A DNA stretch of 64,000 bases, taken from NCBI RefSeq assembly GCF_016801025.1, contig NZ_CP068983.1, positions 186,001 to 250,000 of the forward strand, read 5' to 3'. Source of the stretch: Paradevosia shaoguanensis. GTDB taxonomy: Bacteria > Pseudomonadota > Alphaproteobacteria > Rhizobiales > Devosiaceae. Every line of letters starts with the position of its first letter. Within the stretch, counting starts at the first letter, position 1. Below are positions 27,310 through 36,000 of this stretch, one piece after another. The notes under the pieces were generated by a model that was given only the letters and a program-made list of their open reading frames with translations, was not told the DNA's origin and ran no database searches. Both the position numbers and the translations under genes were made by a program.

Positions 27310-28266
27310 CTACTGCTTGATGGCACCGGCGGTGAGGCCGGCCACCAGGTAGCGCTGCAAGAACACGATCACGATCATGACTGGCAGGATTCCGACGAAA
27401 CTCGCGGCCATCAGCTCGTTCCAGACCACTTCCTGCTTGCCGAAGAAGGCGAACAGGCCAATCGGCAGCGGCATGAATTCGGACTTGGAGTTGAAGGTCA
27501 GCGCGAAGATGAACTGTTGGGCATAGGCGCCGATGAAGGTCATGATCGAGACCACGACGATGCCGGGCATGGCCAGCGGCAGGATCACGCGGCGCAGGGT
27601 GTAGAGGCGGCTGGCGCCATCGACCCAGGCGGCTTCGTCCAGCTCGCGCGGGATACGCATGAGATAGGTGCGCAGCAGCCAGATCGAGGACGGGATGAGG
27701 AAGGCGGCGCCCGGCACGATCATGGCCCAATAGGTATTGAGCAGGCCCATCGTGCGCATCAGCCGGAAGAGCGGGATGAGCAGCACCGCGCCCGAGAACA
27801 TGTTGACCGCCAGGAACCCGCCCAGCATCAGGCCCGCCCCCGTGAAGGGGAACCGCGCGAAGGCATAGGCGGCGGGCACGACGATGGCTACGACGATGAG
27901 CGTGACGACGGTCGAGATGAAGAACGAATTGAAGATATAGAGCCCGAGCATGGGCACGCTCTGCCACATCGAGAAATAGGCATCGAACGAGCCGTTCTTG
28001 GGCCAGAAGCTGTAGGGCGTCGAGAACAGCAGGGCGAGCGGCTTGAGCGAAACCAGGAAGCCTTCGATGAACGGCGCCAGCACGAAGAACAGGAACACCG
28101 CGATGCCGGCATAGATGCCCACGACCTCGTACCAGCGGTAGCGGTCGATCATCGGTTTGGCGGAACGACGGGACTTCTTGCGCTTGGCCGGTGCGACGGC
28201 GCTTTCGTCCGATACTTCGGTGTCCGCCGTGGCGGCGGCGGCGGCGTTACGGGCGAGATGGCTCAT
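27310..28266 (-). CDS. Sugar ABC transporter permease (MalG type)
   Basis: A 318-residue CUT1 permease with about six membrane spans. The cytoplasmic coupling motif is RIPRELDEAAWVDGASRLYTLRRVILPLAMPG. The N-terminal ~45 residues are an extra polar, Ala-rich and basic cytosolic extension (SHLARNAAAAA..., AKRKKSRRSAKP). The start at 28266 overlaps the end of the MalF-type gene by 4 bases. Confidence 0.92.
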   Translation of the reverse strand: MSHLARNAAAAATADTEVSDESAVAPAKRKKSRRSAKPMIDRYRWYEVVGIYAGIAVFLFFVLAPFIEGFLVSLKPLALLFSTPYSFWPKNGSFDAYFSMWQSVPMLGLYIFNSFFISTVVTLIVVAIVVPAAYAFARFPFTGAGLMLGGFLAVNMFSGAVLLIPLFRLMRTMGLLNTYWAMIVPGAAFLIPSSIWLLRTYLMRIPRELDEAAWVDGASRLYTLRRVILPLAMPGIVVVSIMTFIGAYAQQFIFALTFNSKSEFMPLPIGLFAFFGKQEVVWNELMAASFVGILPVMIVIVFLQRYLVAGLTAGAIKQ

Positions 28267-29150
28267 TTGGCTTCTCCGGCGGTTAGCTTGCGGACAGCAC
28301 GGAAGTAGGCGAGGCAGAAGAGCGTCACGAAGATACAGATCACCACGGCGCGGGCGGCGCCTTCGCCGTATTTGCGCGAGCCGATGGCGGTCTTGTAGGT
28401 GTCGATGATCATCGTGGTGGTCTGGCCGGACGGACCGCCCTGGGTCAGGATCCAGATGATGTCGAACGAGTTGAACGTGGCGATGAGCGAAAGCAGCGAC
28501 ATGGTGATGATCGCCGGGATCATCATCGGCAGCGTGATGCGGCGGAAGCGGTAGAAGCGCCCTGCCCCGTCGGTCCAGGCGGCCTCGTAGAGATCCTTGG
28601 GGATCGACTGCATGGCGGCGAGGAAATAGATCGTCACCATCGGCACGCCGATCCAGACGTCGGTGATGATCGTCGCCCAGAAGGCGGTCTCGCCATAGGC
28701 CAGCCACGCCATCGGCTTGTTGATGATGCCGAAATTCTGCAGCAGGCCCGAGATCATCCCGAACTGGCCGTTATACATCCAGCCCCACATGAAGATGCCG
28801 ATGGCCATGGGCACGACCCAGGGCGGCATGGTGAGGATGCGGAAGAGCGTCTGGCCGGGCAGCGCGGCGTTGAGCAGCACGGCGCCGCAGGTGCCGATGA
28901 TCATCTTGATGGACACCGAGAAGAACGTCCAGATGAACGTCCTGATGATGACCTCGGTGAAATTGCCGGCGGTGAAGATGCGCTGATAGTTCGCCCAGCC
29001 GATCCAGTCCGATTGCGGCTTGAGCGAAGCGTTGGTGAACGAGAGCAGGAACGTGTCGACCAGCGGATAGGCGACAATGGCAAGGATGTAGACCGTAGCC
29101 GGAGCCAGAAGAGCTAGGGCGAAGAGGGTGGCGGTACCTTGCCTGTTCAT
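28263..29150 (-). CDS. Sugar ABC transporter permease (MalF type)
   Basis: A 295-residue CUT1 permease. Membrane spans begin at ATLFALALLAPATVYILAIVAYPLVDTFLLSF, and the EAA coupling loop reads IPKDLYEAAWTDGAGRFYRFRRITLPMMIPA. It forms the heterodimeric channel with the MalG-type partner. It starts 11 bases after the Gfo/Idh gene and overlaps the next permease, so the operon order is oxidoreductase - MalF - MalG - SBP - ATPase - regulator - hexosaminidase. Confidence 0.92.
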   Translation of the reverse strand: MNRQGTATLFALALLAPATVYILAIVAYPLVDTFLLSFTNASLKPQSDWIGWANYQRIFTAGNFTEVIIRTFIWTFFSVSIKMIIGTCGAVLLNAALPGQTLFRILTMPPWVVPMAIGIFMWGWMYNGQFGMISGLLQNFGIINKPMAWLAYGETAFWATIITDVWIGVPMVTIYFLAAMQSIPKDLYEAAWTDGAGRFYRFRRITLPMMIPAIITMSLLSLIATFNSFDIIWILTQGGPSGQTTTMIIDTYKTAIGSRKYGEGAARAVVICIFVTLFCLAYFRAVRKLTAGEAK

Positions 29151-29161
29151 TGCGTCCTCCC

Positions 29162-30316
29162 TCAGACCTTGCGGCCAAGTGCAGTGTCGAAGCGTTCCCA
29201 GATGGGCGTCATGTCCACCACGCTTCGCGTCCGTCGCGCCTCGTCCATGGTAAGGGCGAGGAGCCCGGCCTCAAGCGCGTCCACCACCGAGACCGGCAGC
29301 GGATCGCCGTTGGTCACGTGGCGGGCGATGTCGGTCGCCATCTGCTCGTCGGCGCCATAGTGCTGGGACAGTTCGGACAGCTGGTAGGTGGTGTCGACCA
29401 GGCGGTTGGACGTACGGGAATCCGTCACCTGGAAGTAGTTGCGGATGAAGTCGCCCTCGGCCATGCCCTTGGAGCCGATGACCGCGAAGCGGCGGAAATC
29501 GTGCGGCACGGAGAGGTTGGTGTGGAACATCAGCGCCGAGCCGTTCTCGTATTCGACGTTGGCCACCTGGTAGTCGATGATGTCGCCGTCGCTGTCGAAC
29601 ACCTTGTCGCTGCCCATCCAGCCGGATGGCTTGCGATGGTAGACTTCGAGGTCGTTGATGCCGTGGCTTTCCGGCGCGTTCTCGGGGATGAAGATCTTGC
29701 GGCCGCCGAAGGACGACACGTATTTCGGGCGGCAGCCCATGACCCCGTTATAGAGATCGAGGTCGTGGCAGCACTTTTCGAGCATGAAGCCGCCGGCGAA
29801 GCGCTCGTAGCGCCGCCAGTCGCGCATGAAGAAGGCGCCGTGATAGGGCGGAATGGTTTCGGCCGCCTCGATCGAGACGACATCGCCGAGCATCCCCTCG
29901 GCCTGCGCCTTGCGCAGGTCCTTGTAGAGCGGGGCGTAGCGCAGCACGAGCCCGACCATCACGTTGTCCGAGCCGTACTGGTTGATGAGTTCGGCCAGCG
30001 CCAGGGTTTCCTCGACCGAGGTCACGACCGGCTTTTCGGTGAAGACCTTCTTGCCGTGTTCGAGGCCGGTGCGGATATGCCCGAGATGCATGTGGTTGGG
30101 CGAGCCGACCATGAGCACGTCGAGCTCAGCCTTTTCCAGCAGATCTTCGAGGGTGGGATAGATCGTTCCGAGGGAGACGCCGCGCTCGGTGGCGTAGGAG
30201 GCGCCGGCAGGCTCGGGATCGACATAGCCGACCACTTCGAAACCCGGCACCATTTCGGTGAATACGTGCGCCAAATACCCGAGCCGGAAGCCCAGCCCGA
30301 TAATCCCTACCTTCAT
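29162..30316 (-). CDS. Gfo/Idh/MocA family oxidoreductase
   Basis: A 384-residue NAD(P)-dependent sugar dehydrogenase. The N-terminal Rossmann fold has GIIGLGFRLGYLAHVF and the second strand EVVGYVDPEP; the EKPV motif (VFTEKPVVTSVEETLALA, near 100) and a C-terminal GFO_IDH_MocA domain (GGFMLEKCCHDLDLYNGVMG with catalytic His) are present. It probably oxidises or epimerises the sugar brought in by the adjacent importer. It is the first gene of the operon; a LacI-type operator-like palindrome lies 48 bases upstream. Confidence 0.88.
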   Translation of the reverse strand: MKVGIIGLGFRLGYLAHVFTEMVPGFEVVGYVDPEPAGASYATERGVSLGTIYPTLEDLLEKAELDVLMVGSPNHMHLGHIRTGLEHGKKVFTEKPVVTSVEETLALAELINQYGSDNVMVGLVLRYAPLYKDLRKAQAEGMLGDVVSIEAAETIPPYHGAFFMRDWRRYERFAGGFMLEKCCHDLDLYNGVMGCRPKYVSSFGGRKIFIPENAPESHGINDLEVYHRKPSGWMGSDKVFDSDGDIIDYQVANVEYENGSALMFHTNLSVPHDFRRFAVIGSKGMAEGDFIRNYFQVTDSRTSNRLVDTTYQLSELSQHYGADEQMATDIARHVTNGDPLPVSVVDALEAGLLALTMDEARRTRSVVDMTPIWERFDTALGRKV

Positions 30317-30363
30317 GACGCCCCTAACCCTTGGTCTTTTAGTGCGGTTATTTGCCGCTACGT

Positions 30364-30380
30364 TTGTAAACGATTTTCAA
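30364..30380. promoter_or_regulatory. Operator-like palindrome upstream of the sugar operon
   Basis: TTGTAAACGATTTTCAA has near-symmetric 7-bp arms around a central CG, the shape of LacI-family operators. No LacI gene is in the window; the operon carries an RpiR regulator instead. The rest of the 397-base gap 30317-30713 shows no gene; it should hold the divergent promoters of the sugar operon and the NTF2-like gene. Confidence 0.4.
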
Positions 30381-30713
30381 GACTAGGGTCCTGTCGTGGA
30401 GGATGTCAAGCGGGTTCGAAACGATTGCGCATACCAATCTAAGCCGGAACGGTGAAATCGGTTTCTGAGGTACGTTAAGCCCGGCTTTTGGGCGTTTACC
30501 GCATGAATTTCGTGCATTATGGTGAGAAACGAGGCGCCGTCCTGGGCGCGCCCACTTGTTCCTGTGCATGAGATGGAGGTTTTCATGGACAGGCGGAGGG
30601 GACCGCATAAATGTAAATTTGGTACATGCTGGCGCGCGCTGATCACAGCCGCGCCACATTGATGAACGCCTGCCGAACATTCCCGACCGAAACCTGACAA
30701 CGAAAGTACGCTG

Positions 30714-31211
30714 ATGTCCAGCTTTATGACCAACCCGTTCCCCAACGACCCCGACCGCCGCGAGATATGGACGATGCTGGTCGAGCGCGACATCGACGCG
30801 TTCCTGGCGGGCGACTGGGGCATGGTGGATGGCGACTTCGTCAGGGAAGGCTTCCTCGGCATCGACGCCGGCAAGTCCGACAACCCCGATTCCTGGCGCA
30901 TCGGCTTTCCGACCCTCGATGTCTATCGCGAAGAGTGGCTGCGGCAGGCGGCCGAGGCGAAGAAGGTCAAATATGCGGAGGATCAGCGTACCGGCATCTT
31001 CCGCGCCACCAATCTCCAGCACATCGAGATCAACGGCGACATCGCGGTGGCGCACAAGAAGTTCGACGGCACCATCGCCCGGGCCGATGGCGGCAAGGAC
31101 ATCATGAACTGGCAGACGCTCTACTTCTGCCGCAAGGTCGGCGGGCAATGGAAGCTTACCGGCTTCATCGGCTACGCGCCCTTCCCCATGGGCACCGCCC
31201 GCACCGCTTAG
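30714..31211 (+). CDS. Conserved protein, NTF2-like fold suspected
   Basis: A 165-residue soluble protein without signal peptide. The C-terminal half (HIEINGDIAVAHKKFDG, MNWQTLYFCRKVGGQWKLTGFIGYAPF) has the strand pattern of SnoaL/NTF2-like proteins, and the N-terminal DRREIWTMLVERDIDAFLAGDWGMVDGDF resembles their first helices. The function is unknown. It is monocistronic, with a strong terminator directly downstream and a divergent sugar operon upstream. An internal ATG 12 bases later is an alternative start. Confidence 0.65.
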   Translation: MSSFMTNPFPNDPDRREIWTMLVERDIDAFLAGDWGMVDGDFVREGFLGIDAGKSDNPDSWRIGFPTLDVYREEWLRQAAEAKKVKYAEDQRTGIFRATNLQHIEINGDIAVAHKKFDGTIARADGGKDIMNWQTLYFCRKVGGQWKLTGFIGYAPFPMGTARTA

Positions 31212-31221
31212 GAAAAGCCCC

Positions 31222-31255
31222 ACGGCGCAATCATTGGATTGCGCCGTTTCGTTTT
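31222..31255 (+). terminator. Rho-independent terminator
   Basis: A perfect 11-bp stem (arms 31222-31232 ACGGCGCAATC and 31237-31247) with a 4-nt loop is followed by TTCGTTTT, 11 bases after the NTF2-like stop. Confidence 0.9.
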
Positions 31256-31280
31256 CAATTGATCGATTCGAGTCCGGCAG

Positions 31281-32453
31281 ATGTCTCCGAGCCGTTTGAT
31301 AATGTTCATCTTCTTCCTGCAGCCGATTGCCTTCGGCAGTTGGTTGCCGCGCATTCCCGATGTGCAGCAGCATCTGGGCGTGGGTCCCGCGGGACTGGCG
31401 CTGGCGCTCCTGGGCATGCCCGTCGGCACCCTCCTCACCTTGCCCTTTGCCGGTCGCCTCGTCGCCAGCATCGGGGCGCGCGCCACTATCATCTATGGCT
31501 TCATCGTCTACAGCGCCGTCATGGCCCTTCCCGCGCTGGCCTGGAATGCCGAAACGCTCTTCGTGGCGCTGATGTTTGCCGGCTCGGCCGTCTCGACGCT
31601 TGAGCTCGGCCTCAACGTCAAGGCCGACGAGGTCGAGAAGCACGGCGGCAAGCCGATCATGAGCACGTGCCACGGCTTCTGGAGCCTGGGCATCATGGTC
31701 GGCAGCGTCGTCGGCTCGGTCTTTGCCGCCCTCGGCGTTCCCGCCGCCATCGCAATTCCGCTTGCCGCAATCATCGTGCTGCCGGTCGCCCTCTATGTCG
31801 GCAACCTGTTGCCCGACCATGGCAAGGAAGAGCGCGCTGCCGCGGCCACCGCGCCCAAGGCCAGATGGCAGCCGCCCGGCGCAATGCTGCTCGGCATCTG
31901 CCTCTTCGTCTTCGGCATCGGCATGACGGAAGGCGCGGTTGCCGATTGGTCGGCAGTGTTCCTGCGCGATGTCTTCGGCTCACCCACCGCCCAGGCCGGT
32001 ATCGGCTATTCGGTCTTCGCTGCCCTCGTGGCCACCGGCCGCTTCAGCGGCGACTGGCTGCGCACGCGCTATGGCGCAGTGGCCGTCGCCCGTTTCTGCG
32101 GCACCTGCGCGCTGATCGGGCTGGCTATCGTCTATTTCGCCGGCTCGCCCGAAGTCGCCATCGTCGGCTTCGCCGTGGTCGGGTTCGGTGTCTCGGTGGG
32201 CTTCCCGCTGGCCGTCAGCGCTGCCGCCAGCCTCAAGGATCGCCCTGCTTCCTCGAGCGTGGCCACCCTGTCCTTCATCGCCCTCACCGGCTTCCTCATC
32301 GGGCCGCCGATGATCGGGTTCGTTGCCGAGCACACCAGCATGCGCGGCGGGCTCGCCATGCTGCTGCCCTTCCTCGGCCTCAGCCTCATCCTCACCGGCA
32401 CGTTGCGGGCGGGGATGGGCCGGAAGGCGGAGCCGGCTTCGGCGGCCGCCTGA
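31281..32453 (+). CDS. MFS transporter (YbjJ-like)
   Basis: A 390-residue, 12-span major facilitator. N-terminal FFLQPIAFGSWLPRIPDVQQHLGVGPAGLALALLGMPVG and the loop GRLVASIGARATIIYG match the YbjJ-like MFS subgroup; GRFSGDWLRTRYGAVAVARFCG is the second-half A-like motif. The substrate is unknown. It has its own short upstream region after the terminator at 31222-31255 and converges on the DUF305 remnant. Confidence 0.85.
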   Translation: MSPSRLIMFIFFLQPIAFGSWLPRIPDVQQHLGVGPAGLALALLGMPVGTLLTLPFAGRLVASIGARATIIYGFIVYSAVMALPALAWNAETLFVALMFAGSAVSTLELGLNVKADEVEKHGGKPIMSTCHGFWSLGIMVGSVVGSVFAALGVPAAIAIPLAAIIVLPVALYVGNLLPDHGKEERAAAATAPKARWQPPGAMLLGICLFVFGIGMTEGAVADWSAVFLRDVFGSPTAQAGIGYSVFAALVATGRFSGDWLRTRYGAVAVARFCGTCALIGLAIVYFAGSPEVAIVGFAVVGFGVSVGFPLAVSAAASLKDRPASSSVATLSFIALTGFLIGPPMIGFVAEHTSMRGGLAMLLPFLGLSLILTGTLRAGMGRKAEPASAAA

Positions 32454-32463
32454 CACGCATCAG

Positions 32464-32488
32464 GGTGGTGCCGCCAGTCGGCACCACC
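32464..32488. terminator. Hairpin between convergent genes
   Basis: A perfect 10-bp stem GGTGGTGCCG (32464-32473) / 32479-32488 with a 5-nt loop lies in the 46-base gap between the MFS gene and the DUF305 gene. It has no U-tract; a bidirectional role is inferred. Confidence 0.6.
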
Positions 32489-32499
32489 GCGCCCTCGCC

Positions 32500-32936
32500 T
32501 TACTTGCTCTTGTCTTCCAGCCACTTGAGCATGTCGGCGATCTCCTGCTCCTGGGCATCGATCACCTTCTGCGCCATGCCGCGCGCCCACTCGTCCTTGC
32601 CGTATTGCAGCTCGACCTTGGCCATGTCGATGGCGCCCTGATGGTGGGGATCATCCCGCAGACGAAGGCCACATCGATATCGGTCGCCGTCATGCCGGCT
32701 GCCATGTCGCCGTGCATGGCATCCATCGTCGCGGCCAGCGCCTTGTGCGCCTCGTCGCCTTCCGCAGGAGCGGCCGCCATGGCCGACATGTCATGGCCCT
32801 TGGCGTTTTCGAGGCAGATCGCCGGCAGCTTCGATTCGGGCGCGGCGGCGCCGCCATGCATCGAATGATCCTGCGCGATAGCCGGTGCCGCGACCAGCAC
32901 GAGAGCCGCAGCGATCACTTTGGGAAGCAAATGCAT
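32500..32936 (-). pseudogene. DUF305 family exported protein, frameshifted
   Basis: The N-terminal part encodes a signal peptide (MHLLPKVIAAALVLVAAPAIA) and a DUF305 protein up to DIDVAFVCGMIP. Family proteins continue HHQGAIDMAKVEL; here the frame breaks at a run of four Gs (32646-32649, minus-strand CCCC) where five are expected. One base restored gives HHQGAIDMAKVELQYGKDEWARGMAQ and a natural TAA at 32500. DUF305 proteins are periplasmic, often near copper or metal-handling genes, with a conserved HH metal site, which is exactly where the break lies. It may be a true pseudogene or a sequencing error in a homopolymer. A start 5 codons upstream (32951) is possible. Confidence 0.85.
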
Positions 32937-33025
32937 CCTCTTTCCTTTCATCCATAAATCGACCCGGCGCCCGTTCTGGGCCTTGCCATGGTTGTAAGGT
33001 CAAGGCGTGGGATGGATGAAAGGCG

Positions 33026-33054
33026 AAGGGCGCCGGAACCGGTCCGACGCCCTT
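33026..33054. terminator. Hairpin downstream of the adhesin gene
   Basis: An 11-bp stem with one G-U-type pair (arms 33026-33036 and 33044-33054) lies 10 bases after the adhesin stop. The T-run (33053-33057) is on the plus-strand side, so for the leftward adhesin transcript it is a hairpin without a good U-tract. Confidence 0.5.
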
Positions 33055-33063
33055 TTTGTCAGG

Positions 33064-36000
33064 TCAGGCGACCTTGAACGTATGCGCTTCGCCGTCGATG
33101 ACGATGGTGACATCGCCCGCGAAGACGCCCTGGAGCGTCGCCACTTCGTGGCCGGTGAAGTTACCGCTGCCGGTGGTGTCCACGCTCAGGATCGTGTTGC
33201 CGCCCGATGCCGAGAGGTTGACGTACTGGCTGGACTGCGCGTCGTTGAAATGGCCGTTCAGCAGCTCCTGGAGGTCAATCGCATCCTCGCCGACGACGTA
33301 GTCGGTGATGGTGTCCGCGTTCGCCGCGCCCGTATGGGAGAAGACGAACGTGTCGTTGCCCGCACCACCCGTCAGCGTATCGTTGCCAGGGCCACCGGCG
33401 AGAATGTCGTTGCCCGCGCCACCAATCAGGATATCGCTGCCGGCGCCGCCCGACAGGAAATTGTCGTGGCTGTTGCCGATGAGCAGATCATTGCCCAGGC
33501 CGCCGATAATGCCTTCGATACCGGTCAGCTTGTCGCCGTCGGCGTCGCCGCCACCGATCGTGCCGGCAGCCGGGTTCGCCATGTCGGCCGGCGCGCCTGA
33601 GGCATGTCCGTCATCCGCGAGGCGGATGGACAGGTTGCCGAGGCTGCCGTTGTAGTCGACGATATCGAAGCCGTTGCCGCCCACGATGGTGTCATGGTGC
33701 GCGCTGGCTGCAATCACGTCGTCGCCATTCGTGCCGTTGAGCGTGTAGTCGCTTCCCGAAGCAGCCGAGACCTGGTCGATATGAACCGTCTGGGCCGAAG
33801 ACTGGTCGCCATCGCCGTCGACCGCCACAACCTTGAAATCGAGGTGCAGGTCCGGCGGCGGCATCGCGACGTCGTAGGACCAGCTCTCGATCTTGAACTT
33901 GCCGGCGGTGCAGTCGATCTCGATGGCATTGAACGGGATCGACGGGTCAATGACCAGCACGCCGTTGACGACCTGCGCCACGCCGGACTGCGATCCGATC
34001 ACGGTCGTGCCGTCGCTGGCATAGTTATAGGCCGTCCAGCTGACAGTGCGGCTGCCGCTTCCCAGCTCGTCCACGTTGAAAGTCAGGGCTTCGACGAGCT
34101 GGCCGTTCACGCCAGGCGTGTTGTTGTGCGCGGTGTCGCCGACCTTGAAGAACTCGAGGCTGAACCGGTCGCCCTGCTCGATGTTGTTGTTGTCGACACC
34201 GAAACCAGCGCCCGACGGGTTGATGGTATGGCCGCCCATGGCCTGGATTTCCACCGTACCGCCGGCAACATCGAAATAGCTCTGCTTCTGGCCGGCCGAA
34301 ATCGCCGTGTCGCTGACGGTCTTGGAGGTGCCAGTCTGCGGGGTGTGCAGCTCGTAGGTATAGGTGCCGTCCGCGCGGACGGTCAGCGAGAACACTTCGG
34401 TCGCGCCCGACATACCGTGCAGCGTGGTGGTGCCGTTCTCGCCATAGGTGGTCTGGTAGGTGATGCCCTTGATGGCCGGGCCGGTGATCTCGAAATGATC
34501 GATGCCATCGGCGCCCGGCGCCACGGCGAAGAGGCCGGAAACCGTGCCGGTTTCATTCGGGATCACGCCCGTGGTGAATTCCCCGAGCACCGGCATGTCA
34601 TCGACGACCTGAACGTCGAACGAGCCATTGCCCTGGCTGCCGTCGGCATCGGTCACGACGAACGAGATGCCGTTGAGCGTCACCGCATCCTCGCCGCCGG
34701 CCCCATGGGTAACCGACTTTTCGAGCACGACCTCATAGGTATAGGTCACCTGGCCCGCGGCATTGGCTGCGCCGGCCGAGACGATGGCAACGGTCATCAC
34801 CGTCACCCCGCCCACGGCGCCCGTCAGCGTGCGGCCGTCGCCCGAGAGCGTCCAGGCGACGTCGCCGCCCAGCGCCTTGAGCTGGCTGTCGAGCCCGGAG
34901 GCCGAGAGCTGAATCGCGCCCAGGGCATCCGCCGGCACGTCATTGCCGTAGCCCACCGTGATCGTGCCGGTATAGGCGGCGCTGCCCGTCGAGGTGACCT
35001 CCCCCGCCCGGCCGTGATCGGCGCTGGCGCCCGGCAGCCCGTCCTCATCGACGACCGCCGTGGCGTTGTTCACGACGACCACCGGCTTGGAATCGGTCTT
35101 GAGCTCGATAGTCACCGTCGCCGTGGAGCTGTCGCCGTCGCGGTCGGTGATGGTGTAGTCGAACGTCACCGTGCCTTCTTCGCCGGCTGCGGGCGTGTAG
35201 GTGAAGGTGCCATCCCCGTTATAGGTGATGACGCCAGTGCCACCGCTCAGGCTGCCCGCAACAGCCTTGACGCCGTTCACCAGGTCAACGCCATCGGCGC
35301 CCTGGGCGTCGTTGGAGAGCACGTCGACGGTCACCGGCTCGTTCTCGTGCGCCTGGGTCGCGCTGTCGCCCGCTGCAACGGGCAGCGAGTCGTTGACGGT
35401 CAGGTCGAAGGAGCCGGAAACCGTCTGGCCGCCATCGCCATCGGTGGCGAGGAAATCGACCTGCACATTCACGTTGTCTTCGACATCGGCGCCCGGATGC
35501 CCGACCGCTTCATACTGCGTCACGAGGTAATTGTAGGTGACCGTGCCGTCGCCATTGGGCGTTGCGGTCACGGTGATGGTGATCACCTGCCGCGCCCCGC
35601 CGTCGACCGTGCCGATGAGGCCGCCGGCGCCGTCGCTGGCGAATTCCACCACCTTGCCGTCGGCGGTCTTGAGCGCCCCGATGCCCGTCAGCTCGAAGCT
35701 CGAGCCGGCATCGTCGGCGCCGTAGTCGATGGTCACCGAACCGCCGCTCGTGGAAACGCCACCAGCCAGGGTGCCGTCGTCGTCGGTTGCCACGTCGGTC
35801 GCGGCAACGGAGATGACCGGGGCGGAATCGGGCTGCAGTTCGATCGTCACCGTCGCCGTGGATTCGTCACCGTCGCTGTCGGTGATGGTGTACTGGAACG
35901 TCACCGTGCCCTCTTCGCCGGCAGCGGGCGTGTAGGTGAAGGTACCGTCCCCGTTATAGGTGATGACACCCGTGCCACCGGCGAGGCTGCCGGTAACGAA

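Noticed and set aside
31222-31260. Considered as a riboswitch expression platform for the MFS gene
   Set aside because: The single perfect hairpin with a T-run lies immediately after a stop codon and has no aptamer-like sequence before it; a plain terminator explains it.
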